Assembly (NCBI GenBank): GCA_963383645.1
Contig: OY726565.1
Location: 26,250,966-26,314,965, forward strand
Direction: 5' to 3'
DNA from: Muscardinus avellanarius
Taxonomy: Eukaryota; Chordata; Mammalia; Rodentia; Gliridae
DNA: 64,000 bases
In this document: piece after piece, positions 10,684 to 22,777 of the stretch
Layout of the letters: the number at the start of each line of letters is the position of its first letter
Position numbering within the stretch: position 1 is the first letter of the stretch
The notes under the pieces: model-generated
The model's database searches: none
The model's input: only the letters and a program-made list of their open reading frames with translations
Told to the model about the DNA's origin: nothing
Program-made: the position numbers and the translations under genes

Positions 10684-10862
10684 GGGTATTACTAGAGATT
10701 ACACCCAGGGGCATTCTGTCTCTGAGCTACACCCCAATCCTATCTTATTTTTTATTTTGAAATATAGTCTTGCTAAGTTACTGAGGCTGGCCTTGAACCT
10801 GTGATTCTCCTGTCTCAGCCTCCCAAATACTGGGGCTACAGGTGCACACCAGTGTGCCCAGA
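10684..10862 (-). repeat. B1-dID SINE
   Basis: Diverged minus-strand dimer directly after the TG/CG tract, which sits at its tail side. Confidence 0.85.
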
Positions 10863-11639
10863 TCAGTAGAAACTTTTGGGGTGCATAAGCAAATTATTTG
10901 AGAAGCTAAGGTCTCTACAAAGCAGAACTGTCCCTGGCGCTATGTTCATAACCTTCTCCTATGTCACTGGGTAGAAGCTGAGTCTGACTGTCCTTCTACG
11001 CCTCCTTTGTTCTTACAATAAACGTCTATCACACACCTAACGATGCCCAGCCCTTGCTAGATCTTGAGCAAGGCACACAGGGTCTTTGTCTCATGGAGCC
11101 AACAGTCTGGGAGAAAAAAAGCAGTGAAACAACTAATTGCAAAATTAGTCACTTTTTATCTGGTAAGGACTGTGTGGGAAATGGCATGATGGGTGGATGG
11201 TACAGAAAACCTGACCTGATGGGGAAGTGTTAGGGTTTCCCTGAGCAGAATAGCAGAACTAAGTCTAAGTCACAAATAGCACTGACCGCTGTGATTCTGG
11301 AACACTAAACACCTTTCAGGAAGAAAGGCACTGAAGGGCCGCCAGCCCTCTGCAGAAGGATTTCATGGTTTCTCCTGCATTCCCTAAGAAAGACGATCCA
11401 TTTAGGAGGGCTGACTTCGGGAGTCTGGTTCTTCCAACTGGAGTGAGAATTTACATGTCAAGCGGAGGCTAGAATGTTCCATGCACTAATTCATTAGAGC
11501 TGGAGATGTCAGTGTGGACGCCGTAGTTGAATACAGATGGAGGTTGGTAGATCTGTTGCTAGATGTGTCTCCATGCACACGTTTCCTCTCCACCAGCAGA
11601 GCAGCCTAGAAGCAATGCCACACCAGGAGTAATGAGCAC
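10863..11639. other. Mostly single-copy sequence with a possible ancient L2/MIR relic
   Basis: The part near 11020-11140 (GCACACAGGGTCTTTGTCTCATGGAGCC) faintly resembles old mammalian-wide repeat 3' ends. Nothing else was recognised. Confidence 0.3.
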
Positions 11640-12359
11640 CCGGCACAGGCCTTGACCTAATACCCGCCTCCAACAGAAGAATCCAGACCCACTTGGAGAA
11701 CTTCCTGATTTTAAGATTGGGGCAGAAAATACATAAGATGACACTGGAGTGTCCTACAGAGCCAGAAAGAAAGGAAGTACTCAAACAGAAAACCAGAAAG
11801 CAAAATCCCCATCAACGGGAACAACAAAGGCACACACAGGTCACTGACTGCTCCCAACTGTCAAGGATGAAACAATTCCAACAAAAAAATTAAGCAGTCT
11901 TGAATTATAACCCAAACTACAAAATAAGTATCCACAAGTTCACACTGAGACAAACAAGTGATTGAATAAATAAGTGGGGAGCAGACAAAGCTCCCATTCA
12001 GAATTACAACTCTATATTGATACCTTCCCACCCCAAGAAGTAGAGCATGCCTCCCCACGCGCTAGGTGTGGGATGCACGGAGCACAGGACGGCATGAGGA
12101 AGGGGGAGCGCCTGCACAGGGAAGAAGCCTGGATGTCCTACCGGTAGACGATCAAGGTTAACATCAACAGTGATAAATCATGTTGATAGTCTGTACCCTT
12201 GATATAATGCAATGAGAATGACACTTTATCTCTGCACTCTTTTCTAATACTATCCTATTATAAAAAGAAGCCAAGGGTACTTAGAGAACGTCTGATTCTA
12301 GGACTGTGAGAAGCCTGGATCAGCTTGTAATATGAGAAAACAGGGACGTACCAAAAACA

Positions 12360-12550
12360 GCCTGGTGTGGTGGCTTACTCCTAATTCCAGCACTTGGGAG
12401 GCCGAGCAGGAGGGTCACAGATTCAAAGTCAGCCTCAGCAACTTAGTGAGGCTCTCAGTTACTTAGCAAGACCCTATTTTCAAATAAAAAATAAGTCTGA
12501 GCTTGTAACCTAGAGTTAGAAGACCCCTTGGTTATATCCCTAGTACCAAA
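12360..12550 (+). repeat. B1-dID SINE
   Basis: Diverged dimer (CCTGGTGTGGTGGCTTAC ... GGTTATATCCCTAGTACC) inside the L1M remnant. Confidence 0.85.
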
Positions 12551-12944
12551 AAAATATAATAATAACAAACCAAAACAAAAAATCCCAAACAAAATCCTTA
12601 AAGAAGCCCATATTAACTGAAATTGTTTCTAAATGCAAACGGTGGAACAACACACCAACAAAACTAACATGGACAGTACGAGCCCTTGACACACCTTGTG
12701 CATGGCGCTTGGCCCCTCTGGTCTCCTCCCAAATCCATAACCACAATCTAATCATGAAGAAAGCCTCAGATTCCAACAGAGGGGAATACTACAACATGAC
12801 TGACCGGCACTCAAAATTGCCAACGTCGTTGAAAACAAAGAAAATCTGAGAAGCTGTCACAGTCAAAAGGAGCCTAAAGAGACAGGAGAATCGAGTGTGA
12901 CATGGAATACTGGATGGGTCCTCGGAGAGAGTTGGGCACTGGGA

Positions 12945-13131
12945 ACTGGGCACCGTGCTGCACATTTGGGAGGCTGAGCCAGGAGGATTGCAGGCTCAAG
13001 AATAGGGTCAGCAATTTAGAAGACCCCTTTGCAACTTAGCAACGCCTATTTCCAAAAAAAAAAAAAAAAAAAGCTGAGGGTGTAGTTTGGAGGTAGAATG
13101 CCCCTGGGTTCAATCCCTAGTCCTCCCTCCC

Positions 13132-13178
<47 letters not shown>
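12945..13178 (+). repeat. B1-dID SINE with (AC)n tail
   Basis: Dimer with a long A-run between the arms, then an (AC)n run at 13135-13178. Confidence 0.88.
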
Positions 13179-13184
<6 letters not shown>

Positions 13185-13300
13185 CATACTAATACTAGTA
13201 CCATACTAATGGATATGGAATACATGGAAACTCCTTAGTATCTTCTCAATTTTTCTGTAAATCTAAATAAAGTCCATAATTATTTTTAAAGAAGATTCAT

Positions 13301-14170
13301 TTTACAAGTGCCTATGGTAACCCTTCCCTCTCTACTTCCTCCTATTGTGTACAACTTATTCTCCAGTCTAGAGTCAATTTCTCATTTACTTCTACACTAT
13401 TATTTATTGTGCAGACTAGAGGTTGTAAGCTGGAGCATTGTGCAGCCATATCTGGCCCCAGAGGAGAGTCTGACCTGGCTTACACAGAGCCAGGCCAGAA
13501 TTCCAATTTAAAACAGAGTTTTGTGTTTTAAACTGAGTTGTGTTAAAATCCAAATATTTCTAGTGTCTGAAAATCCAGAAAATTTGACCAGCATCCCACT
13601 ATGGTGCCAGCCCCTGGCATGCCCATGGCCCCTTCAGCAATGCTGGCCTTGCCTGTCGCCACAGTGCCCACACTGTCCCCATCTCAGCCAGTGCGACTCA
13701 GCATGCCAATCCCCCTTCACCACCAGCCTATGCAGGAAACTGAAAAAGAGGCCATATGGGCCAGGCATTTTAAGAAGGCAGGGAGGTAGTGGTGTTCATA
13801 TGGAAATAAGGAATGTTGCATTTAAGATGCAAAATATGTGTATAAAAATGTACTATTAGACATAACCCAGAACAAGAGCCATGAGAAATACATGGGAAAG
13901 AGACATGAATAAAAACATTAGTAAATGAAAATAAGCCATGTTGAAATTAGTCTTTAGATCTTACTATGAATAAGTAATGCTGCCTACACAGCTTACACAA
14001 GAATAGCTTAGCTTGATGGGACTGCTTTAAGACATGGATTTGTCAATGCTGGTGCAGACTGTCTGATAGAGCTCTGCCTATTATAAAACTATATTAATCA
14101 AGATTGTAGGACTAGTGTAAAAAACAGATACATAAGTGGGGTAGATTAAAGAATTTTTTCTTATATATAT
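13301..14170. other. Single-copy sequence, unrecognised
   Basis: Includes a Pro/Met-rich frame at 13521-13859 without splice or start support. I cannot assign it. Confidence 0.35.
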
Positions 14171-14381
14171 ATTTTCCTGTACTGGGGATGGAACCCAGGG
14201 ACACTGTACCTCTGAGCTATACCCCCAGCTCTATTTTTTAGTCTTTTTATTTTTTTGAAACAGGATCTCACTGAGTTGCGAAGGGCTTTGCTAAGTAGCT
14301 GAGGCTGTCTGCGAATTACAATCCCCTGGTCTCCTCCTCCCGAAAGCTGATATTACAAGCATGCACCACCGTGCCCAGCAT
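14171..14381 (-). repeat. B1-dID SINE
   Basis: Minus-strand dimer. TCTTATATAT flanks both ends as a target duplication. Confidence 0.9.
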
Positions 14382-15157
14382 CTTATATATGTATTTTTAT
14401 TGGTGCGTTATAGTCTCACATCATAGTGTAGATAATGTTGACAATTGCATATATTCACGCAGTACTTGTGCCTTTCCATTTCCCTCCCTCTGAATACCAA
14501 GTGTCCAGTATAACAATGTTACATTCACATGTATACACATAGCCACTACCTGTGAGGTAGCATTTCCTCCTCTCCTCCCCTTCTTCCCCGGCTCCACAGA
14601 GGATTTCCTCCATTATCTGGAGTCCCTCTGGTATCCCAAATACTTCCTAGCTCAAGCATATTAGAGAAAAATAGGTTCCTTCTCTTTCAGTGCTTGTCTG
14701 ATCTCACTTAACATAATGTTCTATGGATCTTTCCATTTTCTTATGAATGACATTATTTTGTTATTCTTTATTGTTGAGTAGAATCCCACTGCATGTATTT
14801 CTCATAATTTCCTGTGCTTTGGTGGTCTTGTTGAGGAAGTTACTACCTGTGCCTCTATGTTGGAGTGTTGAGCTTATGCCCCCCTCTAATAGCTTCACAG
14901 TCTCTGGTCTGATTTCTAAGTCTTTGATTCATCTTGAGTTGATTGCTGTGAAGGGTGAGAGGTAAGGATTTAGTTCCATCTTTCTACAAATGGATAGCCG
15001 GTTCTCCCAGAACCATTTGTTGAAAAGGCTGTCTTTTCCTCAGCATATGAATTTGGTCCCTTTGTTGAAGATCAACTGACTACAAGTGTTTGGATTTGTT
15101 TCTATCTTCTATTCTGTTCCATTGGTCTGTGGGCTGTTTTGTGCATATATCATGCCG

Positions 15158-15695
15158 TGGCGCCCAACGTGGGGCGCCACTTGCCGGGGTCCAGCCCTAG
15201 CAGGAGTTGGGGTTTGTGTGGTTGGTGAGAGAAGAGTTGAGGTCATGAGAGAAGACACTGACACATGAGATCAGATGCTTCTCTAACTTTATATAGGACT
15301 TGTTACAATTTTTATGCTTCCTTTCTTGGCAGGATATACAAACCAAGCAGAAAACTTTAAGGATAAAAAAAATCTTTAACAACCTTCACGGCAGGGCACC
15401 AGACATTTAATAAATCACAGAAAGTATGTTTTGCCTCATATCATAGGGTCAACTTGAACTTAGTCGTATATTTTGGCCCAGACTTTGTCCTTGGAAAAAA
15501 GATCCTTGATGACTGAGTCTCCCACATGCCGCTGCCCATCTGTTTTAGTAATAATGCTTATATATAAAATTTTAATAATGCATTTTAATCCAAATAATTT
15601 CAAAATAATTCTTTTAAGGGGGAGAGGCTAGTCTTTCTCGCGGGGGACTCAAGCCTTTACAAGTCCCCTGGCCGAGCCTTTGCTCGAGGCTTGCA
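15158..15695 (-). mobile_element. ERVK-like LTR plus primer-binding-site remnant
   Basis: On the minus strand an LTR of about 514 bp runs from TG at 15695 to CA at 15182. A TATA box (TATATAAAG, 15295-15287) lies about 105 bp before its end, which fixes the orientation. After a 2-base spacer a PBS-like sequence begins with TGGCGCCC (15179-15162). It matches 16 of 18 positions of a Lys-tRNA primer site. No gag, pol or env is present. It lies within L1 sequence, about 250 bp of which appears to be missing at the insertion point. Confidence 0.7.
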
Positions 15696-16471
15696 TGAGA
15701 TGCTGTAGCACTTTCCATTTCCCAAGGTCGTCTTCAATTTCTTTGTTTTATAATTTTCATTGTAGATGTCTTTTACATCTTTGGTTAAGTTTATTCCTAG
15801 GTATTTTACTGGTTTTGAGGTTATTGTAAATTGTTTTCTGTTTTTCCGTCTTTGTGAATTCACTGTTGGCATATAGAAAAGCTACTGATTTCTTTAGGTT
15901 GATTTTTTCTCTAGTGCAGGGTTAGTATTCATGAATATTTTTTTAAAGATTCTGCTTATCTTAAAACATCTTTTATTCCATCAATTTTAAATAATAACCT
16001 TGCTGGATATAACAGTTTTGATTGGAAGTTGTTTTCTTCCAGGGTCTGGATTACTTCATACCAGTCCCTCCTGGCATTCATGACTTGGGTTGTAAAGTCT
16101 GGAGTGAATTTTATTGTTTTGGCCCTGAATGTCACCTATTCTTTTGTTCTCACTGCTTTTAAGATTCTTTCCTTAGCCTCTCTGTTAGTCATTTAAACTA
16201 TTACATGGCATAGGGAGGTCCTTCTTTGATCCTGTTGTAACAGTGTTCTGTATGTCTCCTATACATGGATGTCCAAGTCTTTTTCCATGTTTGGAAATTC
16301 TCTGAATTTCTCTGAAGAGATTACGGATACCCTTGGGCTATGCCTCTCTCCCTTCTTCAATGCCTTTTATCCACAAATTAGGCCATTTCATATTGTCCCA
16401 TAGTTGTTGGGTGTTTAGGTTCTGTTATTGTAATGTCTTCTGTACATAGTTGACTTGTAGAATATTCATTT

Positions 16472-16676
16472 GTTTTTGTTTTGTTTTGTTTTGTTTTTGG
16501 TGGTACTGAGGATGGAACCCTTCTACCTCTGGGCTATACTCCCAGACCTATTTTATATATTTTTTATTTGGAAACAGGGTCTCTTAAGCCAGTAAGGCTG
16601 GCTTCAAACCTGCATGACCCTCCTGTCTCCACCTCCCAAGCGCAGGGATTACAAGTGTGTGCCACCATGCTCAGCA
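16472..16676 (-). repeat. B1-dID SINE, GAAGCCC/CTTCTACC subfamily
   Basis: Minus-strand dimer with the TCTCTTAAGCCAG arm. ATTCATT flanks both ends. It is inserted in the L1 block. Confidence 0.88.
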
Positions 16677-17033
16677 TTCATTCGGTTTTGAATTAACTGT
16701 CTTCTAATAATAATATTCTGTTTTCCATTTCACCTAATCTTCCTGATTTCTTTCTAATGATGTCTTTAGTTCATTTATTTACTCCATTTCATTCTAGGCC
16801 TCTTTCTGATTCTTAACATCTCAATTTCCTTTTTAATTTACTGTACACTTACTGGGAGGCCTTTCATCATAATGAAAATCAGGATTTGGAATTCTCCTTC
16901 TTGCATTTCTTGTAGGTCAATATTCATGATTTCCCTGTTTAAGTCGTGGGGATTATTTCCTCACTGTTCCTCATTCTCATATTTTCAGAATTCTCAGGTT
17001 TGTGTTTCTGTTGTCTTGGTATCTTCTTTCTTT

Positions 17034-17228
17034 TCGGGTCTGGGGATAGAACCCAGGGGCATCTGACCTCTGAGCTATACCCTCTGCCCTATTTTTTATT
17101 CTTTATTTTGAAACAGGGTTTAAGTTGCAAAGGGACTCACTAAGTAGCTGAGGCCGTCTGCAAACCATGATCCTCTGGTCTCAGCCTCCCGAATGCTGGG
17201 ATTACAAGCATGTGCACCACGTCTGGCT
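17034..17228 (-). repeat. B1-dID SINE
   Basis: Minus-strand dimer. ATCTTCTTTC occurs on both sides as a likely target duplication. Confidence 0.88.
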
Positions 17229-19107
17229 ATCTTGATATCTTCTTTCGGTTTGTGAGCTGTTATTGATAGGTGCTGAAACAGATTGCTGTTGAAAGAGATG
17301 GTTCCAGCTGACACTAACACTTTGATATTAACCCTGAAGACTATGTCTATTATCAGCCTGCTGTTGTTCTACCTGGAGATCATCAATACTGAGTTCTTCT
17401 GGGGTTCCTTCTGCCTGCTGCTATGGTGGCATTGATGGGTTTCAGGTGTTAAGGTCATGTATTCTGTCACTATGTTTATAATGAGTCAGCTCAGCTGTGT
17501 GGGGAGAAGAGTTTGTGATCTATGAGTTTTTTTAAACCTCGATGTGTGGGCTATTGAGCATTTCCTTCTATCAGCTGTGGTTAGTTAATCTTTAGTGTCT
17601 TGTTGTCCTTTCCTGTGGATCACCTCTCTGATCTTTTCTTAGCTGTAGGGATTTAGAAGTGACAGCAGGTTTATGCAAGGGGAAATAATGTTTTTTTTTT
17701 TTTTTTCCAATGGTGAGGGTTAGGTGATGGGGGAGGAGCTGTAGTGATTGGTTCAGGGATAGAGTAGAGGATATTATTGCATTAGTAAGAGTTTAAGTAT
17801 AATAATATAGTGTCTGATTGGTATGAGAGACATTGAATAAATAGAATTCTTATAGTCAGTGTAAAGTATTTAGGTGTAGTGATATGAAATAGATTAAATA
17901 TGAGGAGATATAGAAAGAAAAAGTTTTGAAGAAAGAGAAAGATTATAAACAGAATGGGAAAGGGAGCAAAGCAACATGTAGAAAACCAACAAGAACAATA
18001 GCAAATAAAAACAAAACAAAACAAAATATACACTTACAACAATGAAAAAAAACCCCAATACTTCAAAAGACATAAAGAGCTGACTTGACCTTTGCAGTCC
18101 TCCTGGGTCTGCATGGGTACTTTCAGCCATTTAATGTCTGCTCACTTTAGTAGGTTCTGGAGCATGTTCTAATAGCTCTCACTTTCTCAGTAACCTATTG
18201 TCAGTTTGTGGACCCTCTTTTGGGTTTCCTGCAAAGTGTGGAACCCTGTGCTGGAGTCTCTCTGTCAGAGCCAGTGCAGAGGTATTTGTGCCCCTCTCAC
18301 CTCCCACCACTTTATGCTCAGTTCTCAGGACAGCTGGTGTCACTGTAAATAAGTCCCGTGTAAGCACAGGGTTCTGCACTTTCCAGCCCTGAGCCTAAGC
18401 CTCCCTACCCACACTGAAGGGTGTCCAGTATAATTTTAGAGCCTGTGCAGGTACTGTGTCTTGGGTACTATGGGCTTACAGAGGTAGGTTATAACCTGAC
18501 CACCTCAAGGGTGGACAGCCAAATCTTATCCCACCGGGATCCTTGGGGCTGTCCTGGGTGGTTGGAGGCTGTGAAACGCAGTTACCTTACTGTCCTTTGG
18601 GCCTGGGTCCCTGGAAGGCACAGTGTGCTGCTGCAGGTGCAGGATTCTGGTGAGCACACAGGCTGTTGGATCCCCTCCCTCCCCCCGCCTGTCCCTGAAA
18701 TGTGGTGCTGGTTGCCTAAGATGTTGGAGTTCTGCTGCTGTTTACTTCACCTCAAGTCCCACGCTTCCTTGAGGAGGATTTCTTGGGGCTGCGGAACTGG
18801 CGGGGGTGGTTCATGTGAGCAGCCCAAGATGGTGTGGGCCTCCGCAGCAGTGGTGCTCACCAGGTCAGTTGCGCGCTCAGGCTCTTTGCTATCTTGTGTT
18901 CTGACTACTGGATTTTGTTCCGCCACAGTTCCCATTTCTGTGTTTTCATTCCTATGTATCTTTGCTGCTTTTCTTGTCAAGGAAGTACCTTCTCAGTAGT
19001 TAATTTTTGTTTGTTACAGCTACTAACACGGGCTGCATCCACAGCTGCCATTTTTCAGTTGTTTTCGATGGAAGAATTTAGAAATACTTCCTATTATGTA
19101 CAGTCTG

Positions 19108-19108
19108 G

Positions 19109-19140
<32 letters not shown>

Positions 19141-19340
19141 GCGGCGGCAGTACTGGGGATTGAACCCAGGGGCCTTCTACCTCTGAGCTACACCATTAAC
19201 CTTATTTTTTTTTATCCTTTTTTTTGAAACACAGTCTCATTAAGTTGTGGAGGGCCTCACTACATAGCTGAGGCTGTCCATGAACCTGGGATCCTCCTAA
19301 GAACTAGGATTACAAGTGTGTACCTCCACACCCGACTGCC
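19108..19340 (-). repeat. (GAT)n microsatellite plus B1-dID SINE
   Basis: About 11 GAT units (19108-19140), a GGCGGC run, then a diverged minus-strand dimer. Confidence 0.88.
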
Positions 19341-19790
19341 ATCTGATTTTTGAGAAGATGCCACAAAATGGCAATGCAATGTGGGGGAGGATACAACCAC
19401 GTGAAGGGCAAAAAATGGGTGTGGAGAGAGGGGGACCCCTGTTTACAGTTGGTAGAATATGAACTAGGAGAACCATTATGGAAAACTGTGGAGATTCTTC
19501 AAGATATTTAAAGAAACAGAATTACTATTATGATCCCACAATCCTACTAGTGGGTATACAGCCAAAGGATATGAGATCAGTATGTTTAAAATAATTCCCC
19601 TGTCCACTGTAGCATTACTCATAATAGCCAAAATATGAAATAAAACTAAATGTCTACCAATGGACAAATGGACAACAAGAATAGGATGGTCATACTTTCC
19701 CTCAGATATCCCCACACACATATCTGGAAAAAGAGTAGAACTCCACTGTTATCCATAGAACTCTATAGGTCAAAAAAATAAAGATAATCC

Positions 19791-20006
19791 AAATTTTTTT
19801 GTAGTACTAGAAATAGAACCCAGGAGCATTCTAACTCTGAGCTATACTCCCAGCCCTATTTTTTAGTCTTTTTATTTTTTTTGAAACAGTCTCAATGAGT
19901 TGCAAAAGGGCCTCACTAAGTAGCAGAGGCTGTCCACAAACTGTGATTCTCCTGTCTCAGCCTCTTAAATGCTGGGATTACAAGTGTGTGCCACCATGCC
20001 TAGCTG
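19791..20006 (-). repeat. B1-dID SINE
   Basis: Minus-strand dimer inside L1. The flanks AAGATAATCC and AAGACAACCC are probably a diverged target duplication. Confidence 0.87.
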
Positions 20007-20621
20007 AAGACAACCCAATTTAAAAAATGGGCAAAAGATCTGAACAAACATTTCAAAGACACAAAGCGATCACACAAAAAGATGCTTTATAGAAGTCACT
20101 GTGGAAATGGAATGAAAACCATAGTAAGATACCTTATACCATGACTAACCCACTAGAATGACTAAAATTAAAAGACCAACAATACTAAGAGTGGATGAAG
20201 ATGTGAAACAACTAGGTCCCTTGTTGGAAGGAGTTAAAAAAAATCCACCCCTCAAAACTATACTTTACTTTGGAAATGAAAATTTGGCAGCTTACTATAA
20301 AGTTGAGAAACAACAATCCTGCTCCAAGGTCGTATGTAAAGAGAACGAAAAAGCATGTGTCTACACAAAAACTTGTACCTAAATGACCACAGAAGTCATA
20401 TTCTTAATAACTACAAGCTAAAAACATTCCAAAAGTACTTTTGGTGGGGTGGGGGTGGGCTAAAGCCATAGGAAGAAAAATGTGATGTATGTGTCCAATA
20501 TGTACTATTTTGTTTTTGTTTTGCAAGAAGAGTTGAACTCTTTTTGATAACAAGAGTAAGTGGAGGAAAATGAAAAAGAGTACATCAATTTATAAAGAGA
20601 TAAACTGTGATACACACATGA

Positions 20622-21060
20622 TGGGGTGTGTCTATATAGCGCCTAAGGAGATTCGGCCTACGGCCTAAGGCAAAACTTTAAGTAAAGTGATTCAGCAAAA
20701 AAGGGGCAAAGATGGCGCCTGGAGGAAGCTAGGAAGGCGTGGTTTCCCCATTCATTATGGGTGGGGAGACTGAGCGGTTTTTCCCTTTCTACCTTTAAAG
20801 GAGCTTCCTGCACACATGAATGGCTCATGTACTGGCCTGGGATTGGCTGTAAACTACGTGCTAGTGATCTTTATCCCGGATAGGCTAGGCTATTTCTCAT
20901 GGAAATTCCCCTCGTGGTTTGGTGCTATATAATATGAGTGCTTGGAGAGAAATAAATGAGATCTTGCTTGACTTGACTCCTGGCTCGTGGGTTTGTGTTC
21001 GAGTCGTCGGTACTCATCATCTCGCCAAGCCCCATCAGCTGTCGGGCTGCATTCCCGACA
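20622..21060 (+). mobile_element. Solo LTR of an endogenous retrovirus with perfect 9-bp flanking repeats
   Basis: The element starts TG and ends CA, and CACACATGA flanks it directly at 20613-20621 and 21061-21069. Inside are a TATA-like box (TATATAAT, 20926-20933) and a polyadenylation signal AATAAA (20951-20956), in the usual U3-R spacing. The 3' end carries a short inverted pair TGTCGGG/CCCGACA. No internal viral sequence or primer site follows, so this is a recombination product. Betaretrovirus-like (IAP/ERVK) classification is likely but unproven. The L1 host sequence continues beyond it. Confidence 0.85.
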
Positions 21061-21330
21061 CACACATGAAAGGATTACTACTCAGCAACAAAATAATACA
21101 TATTTATGTCTTTAACAGTACCGATGAGTTTCAAAAATATAATGCTACATGTTACATAATTCTCCTTGTGTGAATTTCTACTAGGTAGACTAATCCATTC
21201 TGGTAGAGCGCAGACCAGAATACACTGGGCTGAGAATTGCAAAAAGGGACAGTCACAAGGGTGCATGAGGTTGTAAGAATGCAGAAAATTCTACACTTAA
21301 AATGAGTGCATTTTAGTTCAGGTAAATTAC

Positions 21331-22016
21331 ATTATCAATAAAGTTGACTTAAAAGCAAAATAATTAGAAGTTTCAATATGAACTCATGATTAAAGAGCCC
21401 AGAAAATTACTCCAATAGCAATGAAACACCTAATATCCAGCTCTCAGTTTGTAAATACTATTCTCCATTAAAAGAACCAGGGCTCCTTGGAGAAAGGGCT
21501 GATTCTAGGTCTGACATAGGTGAAGTGCAAGAGGAGCCTAGAACACCTTAGTAAAAAAAAAGAAAGTAAAAAAGAAAAAAACAATGACATGCTCAAAGAC
21601 AAACAAAAACAAGGTCAACGGAAACAGAAGCTGGTCTGAAGAGTTCCTGGCCAATCTGAGCATTAACAGGAGTGATGTCTATGGATTAAACGACACTAGG
21701 GGCTGGGGGAGGGACCCACAAGTCTATGATGACAGGGGGCGTGAATAGTAGTACTAATAGGTGCTATTCTTGCATAGAAATATCTGGGAAATAAGATATT
21801 CGCATTGCCTCAAAGTACCACCCCAAGGGTTCCTTATTAATTACAAGAGGAAATGTGCTTCCACAGTGAGAGATCTGGCCCTTACTCCCTGAACCAAGTG
21901 GTTGAGCTTGGCATCATTAGCAGGAGGAAGACATCAGCGTATGCCATACGCACCCAAACAGGTTTGCTCTTACTATACTTATAGGAAACAGATCACTGCT
22001 GGGGAGCCTAAGCAGC

Positions 22017-22019
<3 letters not shown>
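21331..22019. other. Single-copy intron sequence
   Basis: No recognised repeat or exon. Confidence 0.35.

Positions 22020-22067
<48 letters not shown>
22020..22067. repeat. (GT)n microsatellite
   Basis: About 24 perfect units. No SINE is attached. Confidence 0.97.
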
Positions 22068-22069
<2 letters not shown>

Positions 22070-22300
22070 ACTTGTCGCAGTCAAAACTATGAATATTTAA
22101 ATTTCTGTTTTCCTCAGGGTTTCTAGGAAATTAGAAACTGTTATATAAAGCAATCCCAGCATAGGATCATACTTGTATATTATATAACAATGATTGTCAT
22201 ACACTGAGGAAGAAGAGAATAGGGTGACTAGGTCCCCCAACCCACATGAGCCTCTGTCTTGCTATGAATGTTAAAATACATTCCTTCTAAAAACAAGTCA

Positions 22301-22459
22301 GAGCCGGGCATAGTGGCACACACTTGTAATCCCAATACTTGGGAGGCAGAGACAGGAGGATTGCAGGTTGGCGGCCTACCTCAGCAACCTCCTGAGAGCT
22401 GGGGGTGTGGCTTGGAGGTAGAATGCCCGCGGGTTCAATCCCTAAAACATGCTTTGGTG

Positions 22460-22498
<39 letters not shown>
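22301..22498 (+). repeat. B1-dID SINE with (CA)n tail
   Basis: Internally shortened dimer. The tail becomes (CA)n at 22460-22498. Confidence 0.87.
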
Positions 22499-22501
<3 letters not shown>

Positions 22502-22584
22502 GATGAGCTTTATCATTTTCTTGTGTCTATTGGTCTGCATATTTTAGTAAAATTTTGTGTCTATTAAAAATATGAATATAATTT

Positions 22585-22729
22585 AACCAGGTGCATACCT
22601 GTACTTGGGAGGCTGAGACAGGAGGATAATGGGTTCAAGGACAGTCTCAGCAATGTAGTGAGGCCCTGTTTCAAAATAAAAAACAAAAAGAGCTGGGGTA
22701 GCTCAGAGGTAGAATACCCTTGGGTTTAA

Positions 22730-22774
<45 letters not shown>
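22585..22774 (+). repeat. B1-dID SINE with (GT)n tail
   Basis: Shortened dimer ending GGGTTTAATC, then (GT)n at 22732-22774. Confidence 0.87.

Positions 22775-22777
<3 letters not shown>

Larger units (their letters stand above)
11640..13300 (+). mobile_element. Ancient L1M 3' end, interrupted by two SINEs
   Basis: Segments such as AATCTGAGAAGCTGTCACAG, GAGCCTAAAGAGACA and the terminal TTTTTCTGTAAATCTAAA match the general form of old L1M 3'UTRs. There is no coding capacity. The 5' limit is uncertain. Confidence 0.6.
14391..19115 (-). mobile_element. Long L1-derived block, minus strand, rearranged and interrupted
   Basis: It starts at its 3' end with TTTTTATTGGTGC, the complement of the L1 3' terminus seen elsewhere here (TGCACCAATAAAA). 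It continues through antisense ORF2 sequence (TTCTGTTCCATTGGTCTGTG; CTTTGGTTAAGTTTATTCC). An ERVK-like LTR (15182-15695) and two SINEs interrupt it. A segment of ORF2 is missing where the LTR sits and another near 14795. From about 16870 to 19115 assignment is less secure; the CpG-bearing part at 18200-19080 may be a 5'UTR. No long minus-strand frame survives. Confidence 0.65.
19345..21330 (+). mobile_element. L1 ORF2 fragments, plus strand, hosting a SINE and a solo LTR
   Basis: Recognisable L1 ORF2 3' sequence: CTACTAGTGGGTATACAGCC, CATTACTCATAATAGCC and, beyond the LTR, ATTACTACTCAGCAACAAAAT. The 20006-20445 block resembles sequence that normally lies before the 19345-19780 block, so at least two copies or a rearrangement are present. 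Confidence 0.75.

Noticed and set aside
13521..13859. Pro/Met-rich frame resembling an exon
   Set aside because: No splice sites, family match or conservation evidence, so it is left as unassigned sequence.
15151..15180. Plus-strand provirus starting at the exact primer-site match
   Set aside because: No LTR lies upstream on the plus strand. The TATA position and LTR ends show that the element is on the minus strand.
18421..18999. 192-codon plus-strand frame
   Set aside because: It is antisense to the L1-derived block, with no domain and no splice context.
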